From NCBI RefSeq assembly GCF_014196495.1, contig NZ_JACIDT010000019.1, forward strand, positions 1 to 64,000: DNA of 64,000 nt, read 5' to 3'. Positions 17,779 to 25,487 of the stretch are shown piece by piece. A program made the translations under genes and the position numbers. The notes under the pieces were generated by a model. It was not told where the DNA came from. It did no database searches and worked only from the letters and a program-made list of their open reading frames with translations. The DNA is from Sphingobium jiangsuense (GTDB lineage Bacteria; Pseudomonadota; Alphaproteobacteria; Sphingomonadales; Sphingomonadaceae). Within the stretch, counting starts at the first letter, position 1; every line of letters starts with the position of its first letter.

Positions 17779-19002
17779 TCAACGCACCAGTGCCACGCCC
17801 AGACGAAAACGGGTCGTATGGCGATCATAGTCGAGCAGATTCTCGCCATAGCCGATGAAGCTCTGGCCGAAGAGATAGAAGTCGGGTCCCCCACCCAATA
17901 GCCGCGAGAGCGGATAGGAAAGATCGGCGGCGAGTGCGCCTTTGCCGCTGGAGACGCTGAACCGCGTGGATGTCGTAAGGCGTAGGCCGTCATCTTTCCC
18001 GACTTCCAGGAAGAGCGAGCTATTGCCCCTGTAGCGGCGGATATCGGGATTGTCGGATTTGTCGCCGACAAGGAGGGAGAAGCGCGGAGCTACCGACAGG
18101 CGATAGCCGCCGCCCAGTGGGAAGGCGGCCATCGGCGCCACATAGAGCGTGTTGAGGCTGCGGGAATCGAGACCGGAGCGACCGTTGGATTCATGGCGAA
18201 AGCCGCCCTGTGCGCTCAGCGAGATGCCGCGTGTCAACGTAGCTGAAGGGGTCAGGTAGAAGAGTTCCGGCTGATAGTCGATGTTACGAAACGGCGAGGA
18301 ATCCGCGCCAAGATCCCAGAACATGCGCTGGGTATAGGCAAAATGCAGTCCGTCGCGCCAGGAAAGTGGCAAGCCCTGGGCGCGTCTCGTTCCGAAAATC
18401 TGATATTTGAAGCTGATCTGGATGCGTGCGGCGCTGTCGGTGCTCGGACCATAGACAGCATAGATCGGTTCATAGGCCGACAGGTTGGCGAAAAAGGCGT
18501 TGCCCGCCGACCGGTCCGAGGGAGGCGGCACAGCCTTGTTTTCCAACCCCGGCGCGTTGGGAGGCCCGGATTGCGCGGAGGTGTTCGTGGCTATTTGCGC
18601 CCCTCGGTCCGCGGGCCGCAATGCCAGCGTGATCTGCCGCGTGCCCCATGCGGGAACGGAGATCGCGGCGCCTTCCAGCGACAGATTGGTCCTCCGCGCA
18701 AGCCGGTAGGTCGCGCGCGTGAAACCGCCAGGTGGAATGATCGGGTTTGGAGGCGTCGTCGCCATGCGCTCCAGCCAGACGGTGCGAGAGACGCCGCTCT
18801 GCTCCACCTGCGCTTCGATGCGGTCCGGAAGGGCCATGCCCTGCGGATCGCCGCTGTCATTGAGCAGGCGCAGATCGACCAGAACGGCGCCGGTTTCGTC
18901 CTCCTGCCCGGCATCGCTGATCAGGATTTCGACGGGCGATGCGGCATGAGCCGCGGCAGGGGTGGCAAGCGCGATGGCGGCAAGGCTTATCGCGCGCCTC
19001 AT
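17779..19002 (-). CDS. pldA: Outer-membrane phospholipase A (OMPLA family)
   Basis: 407 residues from ATG 19002, which overlaps the acetate kinase stop by 4 bp and gives a signal peptide (MRRAISLAAIALATPAAAHA). An extra N-terminal beta-rich domain (about 22-140) precedes the beta-barrel (about 175-407). The active-site block reads GGFRHESNGRSGLDSRSLN, with the His and Ser of the OMPLA motif. It hydrolyses phospholipids in the outer leaflet. Its place as last gene of the PhaC/PTA/AckA operon is unusual. The N-terminal domain makes it longer than E. coli PldA (about 290). Confidence 0.85.
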   Translation of the reverse strand: MRRAISLAAIALATPAAAHAASPVEILISDAGQEDETGAVLVDLRLLNDSGDPQGMALPDRIEAQVEQSGVSRTVWLERMATTPPNPIIPPGGFTRATYRLARRTNLSLEGAAISVPAWGTRQITLALRPADRGAQIATNTSAQSGPPNAPGLENKAVPPPSDRSAGNAFFANLSAYEPIYAVYGPSTDSAARIQISFKYQIFGTRRAQGLPLSWRDGLHFAYTQRMFWDLGADSSPFRNIDYQPELFYLTPSATLTRGISLSAQGGFRHESNGRSGLDSRSLNTLYVAPMAAFPLGGGYRLSVAPRFSLLVGDKSDNPDIRRYRGNSSLFLEVGKDDGLRLTTSTRFSVSSGKGALAADLSYPLSRLLGGGPDFYLFGQSFIGYGENLLDYDRHTTRFRLGVALVR

Positions 19003-20192
19003 GATGGATTCTCCCCCAGCACATGCAAGGTGTGGAGCGCGATCATCCGTTCCTCGTCGGTGGGAATGACGCGCACCGCGACATGGCTGCCGGGCGTGCT
19101 GACAAGCGGGGCGCCGGCAGCGTTCGCCTGTTCGTCGAGTTCCACGCCCAGCCATGCGAGGCGTGCGCAGATACGCTGGCGCATCGCGGCGTCGTTCTCT
19201 CCGATCCCGGCGGTGAAGACGATGCCGTCCAGCCCGCCCATCGACGAGGCGAGCGCGGCCGTCTCGCGCGCGGCGCGCCAGGCGAACAGCGCCATCGCCT
19301 CTTCCGCTTCCGGCGCATCGCTGGCCGCGAGCGCCCGCATGTCGCTCGACAGGCCGGACACGCCGAGCAGGCCGGACTGCCGGTAAAGCATGTCCTCCAC
19401 ATCGGCCGCGCTCATGCCCATGCGGAGCTGAAAGTGCAGGATCACGCCGGGATCGATAGTGCCGCAGCGCGTGCCCATCACCAGGCCGTCGAGCGCAGTG
19501 AAGCCCATGGTCGTATCGACGCTCCTGCAGTCCCGCATGGCGCAGAGGCTGGCCCCGTTGCCCAGGTGCGCCGCGACCACGCGGCCCGCGGCCAGCGCCG
19601 GGTCGATCTCCGCGAGACGCATTGCGACATATTCATAGGACAGGCCGTGAAAGCCGTAGCGGCGGATGCCCTGATCGTGGAACTTGCGCGGGATGGCCAG
19701 GCGCGAGGCGACGTCCGGCTTGTCGTGGTGGAAGGCCGTATCGAAGCAGGCGACCTGCGGCAGGTCGGGTTTCAGCTTCGCGATCGCGCGGATCGCCGCG
19801 AGGTTGTGCGGCTGATGCAGCGGGGCGAGGGGGCACAGCGTTTCCAGCCTGTCCAGCAGGTCGGCATCGACCAGGCGGGGCGTGACGAAGTCCAGGCCGC
19901 CATGCACCACGCGATGGCCGATGGCGATCACGTCCCGCCCTTCCAGCGGATGATCTCCCGCCCAGGCGAAGAGGTCCGCCAGGAGATCCGCATGGCTGAG
20001 CGCAGCGCCGTCCGGCCAGTCCCGCTCGATGAGGATTTCTCCCGTCGCGGAGCGGGCCCGCAGGCTGGGCGCGATGCCGATCTTCTCGATCTTGCCGCCT
20101 GCCGAGAGCGTCAGCCCGTCCCGGCCATCGAGCGTGAACAGCGAGAACTTGATGCTGGACGAACCGGAGTTGATCGCGACGACGGCTTTCAT
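18999..20192 (-). CDS. ackA: Acetate kinase
   Basis: 397 residues, the normal length. The N-terminal phosphate loop is NSGSSSIKFSLF, HRVVHGG comes next, the catalytic His is in VAAHLGNGASLCAM, and the C-terminal lobe has FTAGIGENDAAMRQRIC. It interconverts acetyl phosphate + ADP with acetate + ATP in the cytoplasm. The start overlaps the phosphotransacetylase stop by 4 bp (ATGA), so the two steps are co-translated. Confidence 0.95.
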   Translation of the reverse strand: MKAVVAINSGSSSIKFSLFTLDGRDGLTLSAGGKIEKIGIAPSLRARSATGEILIERDWPDGAALSHADLLADLFAWAGDHPLEGRDVIAIGHRVVHGGLDFVTPRLVDADLLDRLETLCPLAPLHQPHNLAAIRAIAKLKPDLPQVACFDTAFHHDKPDVASRLAIPRKFHDQGIRRYGFHGLSYEYVAMRLAEIDPALAAGRVVAAHLGNGASLCAMRDCRSVDTTMGFTALDGLVMGTRCGTIDPGVILHFQLRMGMSAADVEDMLYRQSGLLGVSGLSSDMRALAASDAPEAEEAMALFAWRAARETAALASSMGGLDGIVFTAGIGENDAAMRQRICARLAWLGVELDEQANAAGAPLVSTPGSHVAVRVIPTDEERMIALHTLHVLGENPS

Positions 20193-21610
20193 GCGCTCGC
20201 CGTCCCCGGCAGGCCGGGCGCGGCCTTGGTGGCGGCGCGCGCCATCAGCACCGCGACCGCGCAGGAGGCGAGGCGGGTGCGCAGGCTGTCGGCCCGGCTG
20301 GCGAGGATGATCGGCACGCGCGCGCCCAGCACGATGCCTGCCGCGTCCGCACCGCCCAGGAAGGTGAGTTGCTTGGCCAGCATGTTGCCAGCCTCCAGGT
20401 TTGGCACGACGAGAATTTCCGCTTTGCCCGCCACCGGCGAGACGATGCCTTTCTCCTTCGCGGCGGCTTCGCTGATCGCATTGTCGAAAGCCAGGGGTCC
20501 GTCCAGCACGCCGCCCGTGATCTGACCGCGATCGGCCATCTTGCACAGGGCAGCGGCGTCGAGTGTGGATTGCATCGCGGGATTGACAGTCTCCACGGCG
20601 GAAAGGATCGCCACTTTCGGTTCCGCGATGCCGATGACATGGGCAAGGTCGATGGCGTTGCGGATGATGTCCGCCTTCTCCTCGAGTGTCGGCGCGATGT
20701 TGATCGCGGCATCCGTGATGATGAGCGGTGTCGGATGGTTCTGGACGTCCATGACATAGGCATGGCTGATCCGGCGCTCGGTTCGCAGGCCCGTGGCGGA
20801 GCGCACGATGGCGCCCATCAATTCGTCGGTATGGAGCGAGCCTTTCATCAACAGCTTCGCTTCGCCGCCGCGCACCAGGTCCACGGCCTTTGCCGCCGCT
20901 TCGTGGCTATGGGCGGCGGATACGATGCGGAAAGGCGAAATGTCCTTGCCGGCGTCTTCGGCCGCCTTGCGGATCTTCGCTTCCGGCCCGACCAGGATCG
21001 GCATGATGAGATTGGCTTCGGCGGCTTCAATCGCGGCCAGCATGGCGGCCGCGCTGCAGGGATGAGCCACCGCCGTCGGTTCCGGCACGCCATTGGCGGT
21101 CATCTCGATCAGCTTGCGGTAGCCGTCATGGTCGCGCAGGCTGACCTCCGGCAGCGCCGCACGGGGGCGGCGGACCTTCTCGGCCGGCGCCTTGACTTCG
21201 GCCTGGCCGCTGATGACTTCCTCGCCGTCCTGGTTGACGCAGCGGCAATCGAACAGGATATCATGGTGCGCGCGTTTTTCCGCCACCGTCACCGACGCCG
21301 TGATCGTGTCGCCAAGGCCTACCGGCCGCGTGAACTGCAGCGACTGGCTGAGATAGATCGCGCCGGGGCCGGGCAGTTCGGTGCCCAGCACGGCGGAGAT
21401 GAGACCGCCGCCCCATAGTCCGTGCGCGATGACGCGGCGGAACATGTCGGTCGCGGCATAGTCGGCGTCCATATGCGCCGGGTTCACGTCGCCGGACACG
21501 AGCGCGAAAAGCTGGATGTCCTCTTCGGTCAGCGTGCGCGAGATACTGGCGGTATCGCCCACCTTTATCTCGTCGAAGGTGCGGTTCTCGATCATGGTTC
21601 CGTCAGTCAT
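20189..21610 (-). CDS. Bifunctional MaoC-like hydratase / phosphate acetyltransferase
   Basis: 473 residues. The first 150 are a hot-dog MaoC domain (FALVSGDVNPAHMDADYA, the hydratase 2 motif with Asp and His, then GLWGGGLISAVLGTELPGPG). Residues about 165-465 are a phosphotransacetylase/phosphate butyryltransferase domain (ILVGPEAKIRKAA, LLMKGSLHTDELM, ILSAVETVNPAMQSTLDAA, GARVPIILASRADS). The fusion is a known family. It would link enoyl-CoA or acyl-CoA handling to acyl phosphate formation and feed acetate kinase, 4 bp overlapped downstream. Confidence 0.9.
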   Translation of the reverse strand: MTDGTMIENRTFDEIKVGDTASISRTLTEEDIQLFALVSGDVNPAHMDADYAATDMFRRVIAHGLWGGGLISAVLGTELPGPGAIYLSQSLQFTRPVGLGDTITASVTVAEKRAHHDILFDCRCVNQDGEEVISGQAEVKAPAEKVRRPRAALPEVSLRDHDGYRKLIEMTANGVPEPTAVAHPCSAAAMLAAIEAAEANLIMPILVGPEAKIRKAAEDAGKDISPFRIVSAAHSHEAAAKAVDLVRGGEAKLLMKGSLHTDELMGAIVRSATGLRTERRISHAYVMDVQNHPTPLIITDAAINIAPTLEEKADIIRNAIDLAHVIGIAEPKVAILSAVETVNPAMQSTLDAAALCKMADRGQITGGVLDGPLAFDNAISEAAAKEKGIVSPVAGKAEILVVPNLEAGNMLAKQLTFLGGADAAGIVLGARVPIILASRADSLRTRLASCAVAVLMARAATKAAPGLPGTASA

Positions 21611-21613
21611 TGC

Positions 21614-23368
21614 TCAATGCTCCAGCACATAATGGCCGGGAGCATCGGCGATCGCCGCATAGCCCTTGTCCGCTGCGCCCATGGGCGGCGGCGCACCAGG
21701 TTCTCCCGAACGCGCGGCCAGCCATTCTCCCCACGCCGTCCACCATGAGCCTTGCTTTTGCTCGGCGCGGCTTGCCCATTCTTCGGGATCGTAGGAGGTG
21801 CCGTCGACCTCGCGGGTCAACACGCGGTAGCGGCGGCCCTTGTGGCCCGGTTCCGAAACGATGCCGGCATTGTGCCCGCCGCTGGTCAGGACGAAAGTGA
21901 TCTCGGCCCCGGTCAGCAGGTGGATCTTGTGGACGGAATGCCATGGCGCGACATGATCGCGCTCGGTTCCGACCACGAACAGCGGTTTGCGGATGGAGGC
22001 AAGGTTGATGGTTCGCCCATCCACCCGGTATTTTCCTTCGGCCAGGTCGTCGTCGAGGAACAGGCGGCGCAGATACTGGCTGTGCATGGCATAGGGCATC
22101 CGTGTGCCGTCGGCGTTCCAGGCCATGAGGTCGTTCATCGGTTCGCGCTCGCCCATCAGGTAGGTGGCGAGCACACGCGACCAGACCAGATCGTTGGAAC
22201 GCAGGATCTGGAAGGCGCCGCCCATCTGGCTGCTGTCCAGATAGCCCCGGCTCCACATCATGTTCTCCAGCAGGTTGAGCTGGCCTTCGTCGATAAACAG
22301 GCCCAATTCCCCCGGCTCGCTGAATTCCGTCTGTGCGGCCAGCAGTGTGACGCTGGCGAGCCTGTCATCTCCGTCGCGCGCCATGGCCGCGGCCGCGATC
22401 GAGAGCAGCGTGCCGCCCAGGCAATAGCCCATGGCATGGATGCCCGTCGCGCCGGTGATCGCCGTCACCGCATCGAGCGCCGCCATCGGTCCGAGGTGCC
22501 GGTAGGCGTCCATGTCGAGGTCACGGTCGGCACTGCCGGGATTGTGCCACGAAATCATGAACACGGTGAAGCCTTGCGCCGTCAGCCAGCGGACCAGCGA
22601 GTTCTCGGGCGACAGGTCGAGAATATAGTATTTCATGATCCACGCGGGCACGATCAGGATTGGCTCGGGCCGCACGGTGTCCGTGGTCGGTTCATACTGG
22701 ATCAGTTCGATCAGCTTGTTGCGGTAGACGACCTTGCCTTTGGCCGTGGCGACGTTTTCGCCCACGCGAAAGGCTTCGGCGCCGACCGGCGGCAGGCCGC
22801 GCGCCATGTGCTGCATGTCCTCGACCAGGTGCCGGAAGCCGTCGACCAGGCATTGGCCACCTGTTTCCGCGATCTTGTGTTGGAGAACGGGATTGGTGGC
22901 GAGAAAGTTGGTCGGCGCGAGCATGTCCAGCATCTGCCGTGCGGCGAATTCCACCATGTCTTCATGATGTTTCGAGACACCGCCAATGCCTGTCGTCGCG
23001 GCGTGCCACCATTGCTGGTTGAGCAGGAAGGCCTGAGCGACGAGATTGAAAGGTAATTCTTTCCAGGCGGGATCGGCGAAGCGCCGGTCCTGCGGCAATG
23101 GTTCGATGGCCGGTTCGGCCTCGCTGTCTTCCATGCGGCGCTGCAGATAGTCGAAAAGCCGGGCATGCTTGCGGATGGCCTTGGCGCCAAGCTGCATTTG
23201 TTTGCCCGGCGACGTGGCGAGATGAATCCCCCAATCGGCCATGGCAAGCAGGAGCGTGGCCGGCGAAAGGCCGAAAGTCGTCTGCGCGATGGCCGCCGAT
23301 GCCGTGCGGTCGAGCGTTTCGCTGATTCCGTCCAGCGGATCGTCGGAAGGCGGAGGGGACGTGGCCAT
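21614..23368 (-). CDS. PhaC-like poly-3-hydroxyalkanoate synthase (class I type)
   Basis: 584 residues from ATG 23368. The N-terminal helical domain of PhaC (PAWKELPFNLVAQAFLLNQQWW) is followed by an alpha/beta-hydrolase core. The lipase box is GYCLGG with Cys near residue 313 as nucleophile; the expected Asp is in VGTERDHVAPW and the His in TSGGHNAGIV. It polymerises 3-hydroxyacyl-CoA. No phasin, phaA or phaB is near; instead it opens an operon with PTA and AckA (3 bp gap), so its substrate could come from the MaoC domain. Lower similarity to housekeeping PhaC is likely. Confidence 0.85.
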   Translation of the reverse strand: MATSPPPSDDPLDGISETLDRTASAAIAQTTFGLSPATLLLAMADWGIHLATSPGKQMQLGAKAIRKHARLFDYLQRRMEDSEAEPAIEPLPQDRRFADPAWKELPFNLVAQAFLLNQQWWHAATTGIGGVSKHHEDMVEFAARQMLDMLAPTNFLATNPVLQHKIAETGGQCLVDGFRHLVEDMQHMARGLPPVGAEAFRVGENVATAKGKVVYRNKLIELIQYEPTTDTVRPEPILIVPAWIMKYYILDLSPENSLVRWLTAQGFTVFMISWHNPGSADRDLDMDAYRHLGPMAALDAVTAITGATGIHAMGYCLGGTLLSIAAAAMARDGDDRLASVTLLAAQTEFSEPGELGLFIDEGQLNLLENMMWSRGYLDSSQMGGAFQILRSNDLVWSRVLATYLMGEREPMNDLMAWNADGTRMPYAMHSQYLRRLFLDDDLAEGKYRVDGRTINLASIRKPLFVVGTERDHVAPWHSVHKIHLLTGAEITFVLTSGGHNAGIVSEPGHKGRRYRVLTREVDGTSYDPEEWASRAEQKQGSWWTAWGEWLAARSGEPGAPPPMGAADKGYAAIADAPGHYVLEH

Positions 23369-23595
23369 GACTATATACTCCGAGTTCCGCTGGAAGGTGC
23401 CTCGTCTCTCCGACAGGATTCCACAGCAGATGTTTGGGCCGCCCCTCCCGGTTCTTCTTATGCCGAACGGTACTGCATAGGTAAGATAGAATGCAAGCCG
23501 CACGGAGCTTGGTTGCGACCGGACGGCTGTCTGACGGCCAGTCGCAACCGCGGGCGCGGGGATATTCGGCCATGGCCTGCTGGAGAAAAAGGAGC

Positions 23596-23608
23596 CTCAA
23601 TCATTGAG
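23596..23608. promoter_or_regulatory. Perfect 13-bp palindrome CTCAATCATTGAG
   Basis: Perfect inverted repeat with a one-base centre, between the two divergent genes. It is not an FNR box (TTGAT-N4-ATCAA). Possible operator for either transcription unit. Confidence 0.4.
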
Positions 23609-23617
23609 CGTAAAGCC

Positions 23618-23629
23618 ACTAGGTATAGT
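23618..23629. promoter_or_regulatory. ACTA-N4-TAGT inverted repeat, possible second TetR operator
   Basis: Reads ACTAGGTATAGT within the context CCACTAGGTATAG. The same context, CCACTAAGTGTAG, occurs in the larger palindrome upstream of the TetR gene at 25404-25416. This suggests the TetR protein may also act here. Inference only. Confidence 0.35.
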
Positions 23630-23709
23630 TCACGATGGCGATGCATTGCCTGGAGATACAGTGTACGGCGGTCGTCATCCCGGGCAATTTTGCGGGAAAT
23701 TGAAGGAGA

Positions 23710-24633
23710 ATGGATGATCCGCGAGATCGCCATGATGGCAGCGGTTGCGCTGGTGCTGGCCGGCCGGGATGGAGACGCGTACTGACCCGGCTTTTGAGGG
23801 ACCTTGGCGGAAATCTCGGGCATGATGCCCAACTCGTATCGCCGGCCGCGCGTTCGGAGAGCGAGCCGCTTGCGCCCGCGTCAATCGGACCGGTCGCAGT
23901 CGAGCGCGCGCCGACGGTTCTTTCGATCGCCGGGATCGAGAAGTCCTTTGGCAAGCGGAAGGTGCTTGACGATGTCGCGCTCGAAGTGCGGGCAGGCGAA
24001 ATCGTGGGGCTTCTGGGGCCAAACGGGGCCGGCAAGACGCTCTGCTTCTATGCGATTGCCGGCCTGATGAGCGTGGATGCCGGCAGGATCGAGATTGGCG
24101 GTCAGGATGTCACCGCGCTTCCCATGGATCGAAGAGCGAAGCTGGGCCTCGGCTATCTTCCCCAGGAAGGATCGATCTTCCGCGGCATGACGGCTGCGGA
24201 GAATATCGCGGCCGTGCTCGAACTGCATATCGCCGATCGCGATGTAGCTGCCGCGCGGCTCGATGAACTTCTTGCCGAGTTCAATATCGCCCACATTCGC
24301 GACGTTCCCGCACAGCGGTTGTCCGGCGGGGAACGCAGGCGCTGCGAGATCGCCAGGGCCATGGCGGCAGCGCCCTCGGTCATCCTGCTCGATGAACCGT
24401 TCGCGGGCATCGATCCCATGTCGATCGCCGACGTCAAGGCGATGGTGCGAAAGCTCAAGCGAGAAGGCGTGGCGATCCTTCTGACCGACCACAATGTGCA
24501 TGAGATGCTCGAACTGGTCGAGCGGGCCTATATCATCGATCAGGGCAGGATGCTGTTCGAGGGCGGCCCAGAAGCGGTACTCGACAACCCCGAAGTCCGG
24601 CATCGCTATCTTGGCGAGGGCTTCAGGATGTGA
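23710..24633 (+). CDS. LptB-like ABC transporter ATPase
   Basis: Up to 307 residues. The ATPase core starts about residue 65 (VLSIAGIEKSFGKRKVLDDV), with Walker A GPNGAGKT, Q-loop LPQEGSIFRGM, signature LSGGERRRCEIARAM, Walker B ILLDEPFAGIDPMS and the switch His in LTDHNV. The GGERRR-EIARA and DEPFAGIDP wording is typical of LptB, the ATPase of lipopolysaccharide export. The first 60 residues look unnatural, so the true start may be further in (for example TTG 23794). No LptFG or LptA/C genes are near, so this is an accessory paralogue. Its 3' end overlaps the convergent TetR gene by 11 bp. Confidence 0.75.
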   Translation: MDDPRDRHDGSGCAGAGRPGWRRVLTRLLRDLGGNLGHDAQLVSPAARSESEPLAPASIGPVAVERAPTVLSIAGIEKSFGKRKVLDDVALEVRAGEIVGLLGPNGAGKTLCFYAIAGLMSVDAGRIEIGGQDVTALPMDRRAKLGLGYLPQEGSIFRGMTAAENIAAVLELHIADRDVAAARLDELLAEFNIAHIRDVPAQRLSGGERRRCEIARAMAAAPSVILLDEPFAGIDPMSIADVKAMVRKLKREGVAILLTDHNVHEMLELVERAYIIDQGRMLFEGGPEAVLDNPEVRHRYLGEGFRM

Positions 24634-25345
24634 GGCGGTTACCGCGCCCTTCGTTCAGGAACGGAATGGCCTTTGCCATGAGGTCGAGCGCTCGCTCGAT
24701 ATAGGCAGCCTTTGTCCGGGTGGTGTTGTGCAGATCATGGCGCTGCAGGATGCGCTGGCGCGGCACGGTGACCAGCGCGTCGAAGAGAAAAGCAGCGAGG
24801 AACGGAAGATCGCCTGCTTCCTCGCTGTTCGGTTCGCTCGCCTCGGCAAGGATCGTCTGCATCAGATCGATGCCGAACTGGGTGCCGATCGCGGGCTGTG
24901 CCCGCATCATGCCCGGATTGTGGTTTGCCAGCCAGATGATGAGCGCTTCGATGCCCACGACATCGCCTTGAAGCGACAGGTCGAGCATCCTGCGAGCGAT
25001 ATAGGCGATTTTTTTGCGGGTGCTTCCTCGAGGGACCGATGCCGCGATCGGATCGAGATAGCGGGCAAGGCTGTGTTCCATGGCGGCGACGAGCAGGGCG
25101 AGCTTTGAGCCGAAGCGGGAATAGAGCGTTCGCTTCGATGTCTGTGCGGCGGCGGCGATAGCTTCCATACTCGTACCCTCGACGCCGCCGGCGATGAATT
25201 GGGCAAGCGCCGTCTCGAGGATATGATGTCCAAGCCGGGCTGCGACCTCCTGTGGCGGCCTTCCTCCCCTGGGATCGCGGGCAGGCAGACGCGAGCCGGT
25301 TCCCGATGCGGCGCCGTCATCTTTCATGAATCGCTCGCGGCCCAT
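24623..25345 (-). CDS. TetR/AcrR family regulator
   Basis: 240 residues from ATG 25345. The N-terminal helix-turn-helix is GTSMEAIAAAAQTSKRTLYSRFGSKLALL (about 52-80), followed by an all-helical ligand domain. It is divergent from the four-gene efflux operon starting at 25488 and probably represses it and itself from the palindrome at 25406-25427. An upstream in-frame start (25447) would place the operator inside the coding sequence, so I prefer the shorter form. Confidence 0.85.
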   Translation of the reverse strand: MGRERFMKDDGAASGTGSRLPARDPRGGRPPQEVAARLGHHILETALAQFIAGGVEGTSMEAIAAAAQTSKRTLYSRFGSKLALLVAAMEHSLARYLDPIAASVPRGSTRKKIAYIARRMLDLSLQGDVVGIEALIIWLANHNPGMMRAQPAIGTQFGIDLMQTILAEASEPNSEEAGDLPFLAAFLFDALVTVPRQRILQRHDLHNTTRTKAAYIERALDLMAKAIPFLNEGRGNRLTS

Positions 25346-25405
25346 CGCTGCTTCATTCCAGCTTTCGCGCTTGATCGGCAAGTGATACCGGGCAATATCA
25401 AAACC

Positions 25406-25427
25406 ACTAAGTGTAGATACTAATAGT
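25406..25427. promoter_or_regulatory. Candidate TetR operator, ACTA-N3-GTA-N2-TAC-N3-TAGT
   Basis: A 22-bp dyad between the TetR gene and the efflux operon; 7 of 11 base pairs are symmetrical, in two blocks (ACTA/TAGT outside, GTA/TAC inside). Size and position are typical for TetR-family operators. Confidence 0.55.
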
Positions 25428-25487
25428 CCGGAGAGGTGCTTGCCCATAGGCGTACCGCCTGTTTGAACCAGAATGGAACCGGACTAG

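Larger units (their letters stand above)
23369..23709. other. Divergent promoter region between PhaC-like and LptB-like genes
   Basis: This 340-bp stretch is less GC-rich than its surroundings. It carries two small palindromes (23596-23608 and 23618-23629), listed separately, and a ribosome binding site (GAAGGAG) at 23702-23708. A 23-codon frame starts at ATG 23714 (MIREIAMMAAVALVLAG), overlapping the LptB-like start region; it looks like the beginning of a signal peptide and may be a remnant of a lost gene. Confidence 0.5.

Noticed and set aside
23596..23608. FNR/FixK box between the PhaC-like and LptB-like genes
   Set aside because: The palindrome is CTCAAT-C-ATTGAG, which does not fit TTGAT-N4-ATCAA; kept only as an unnamed palindrome.
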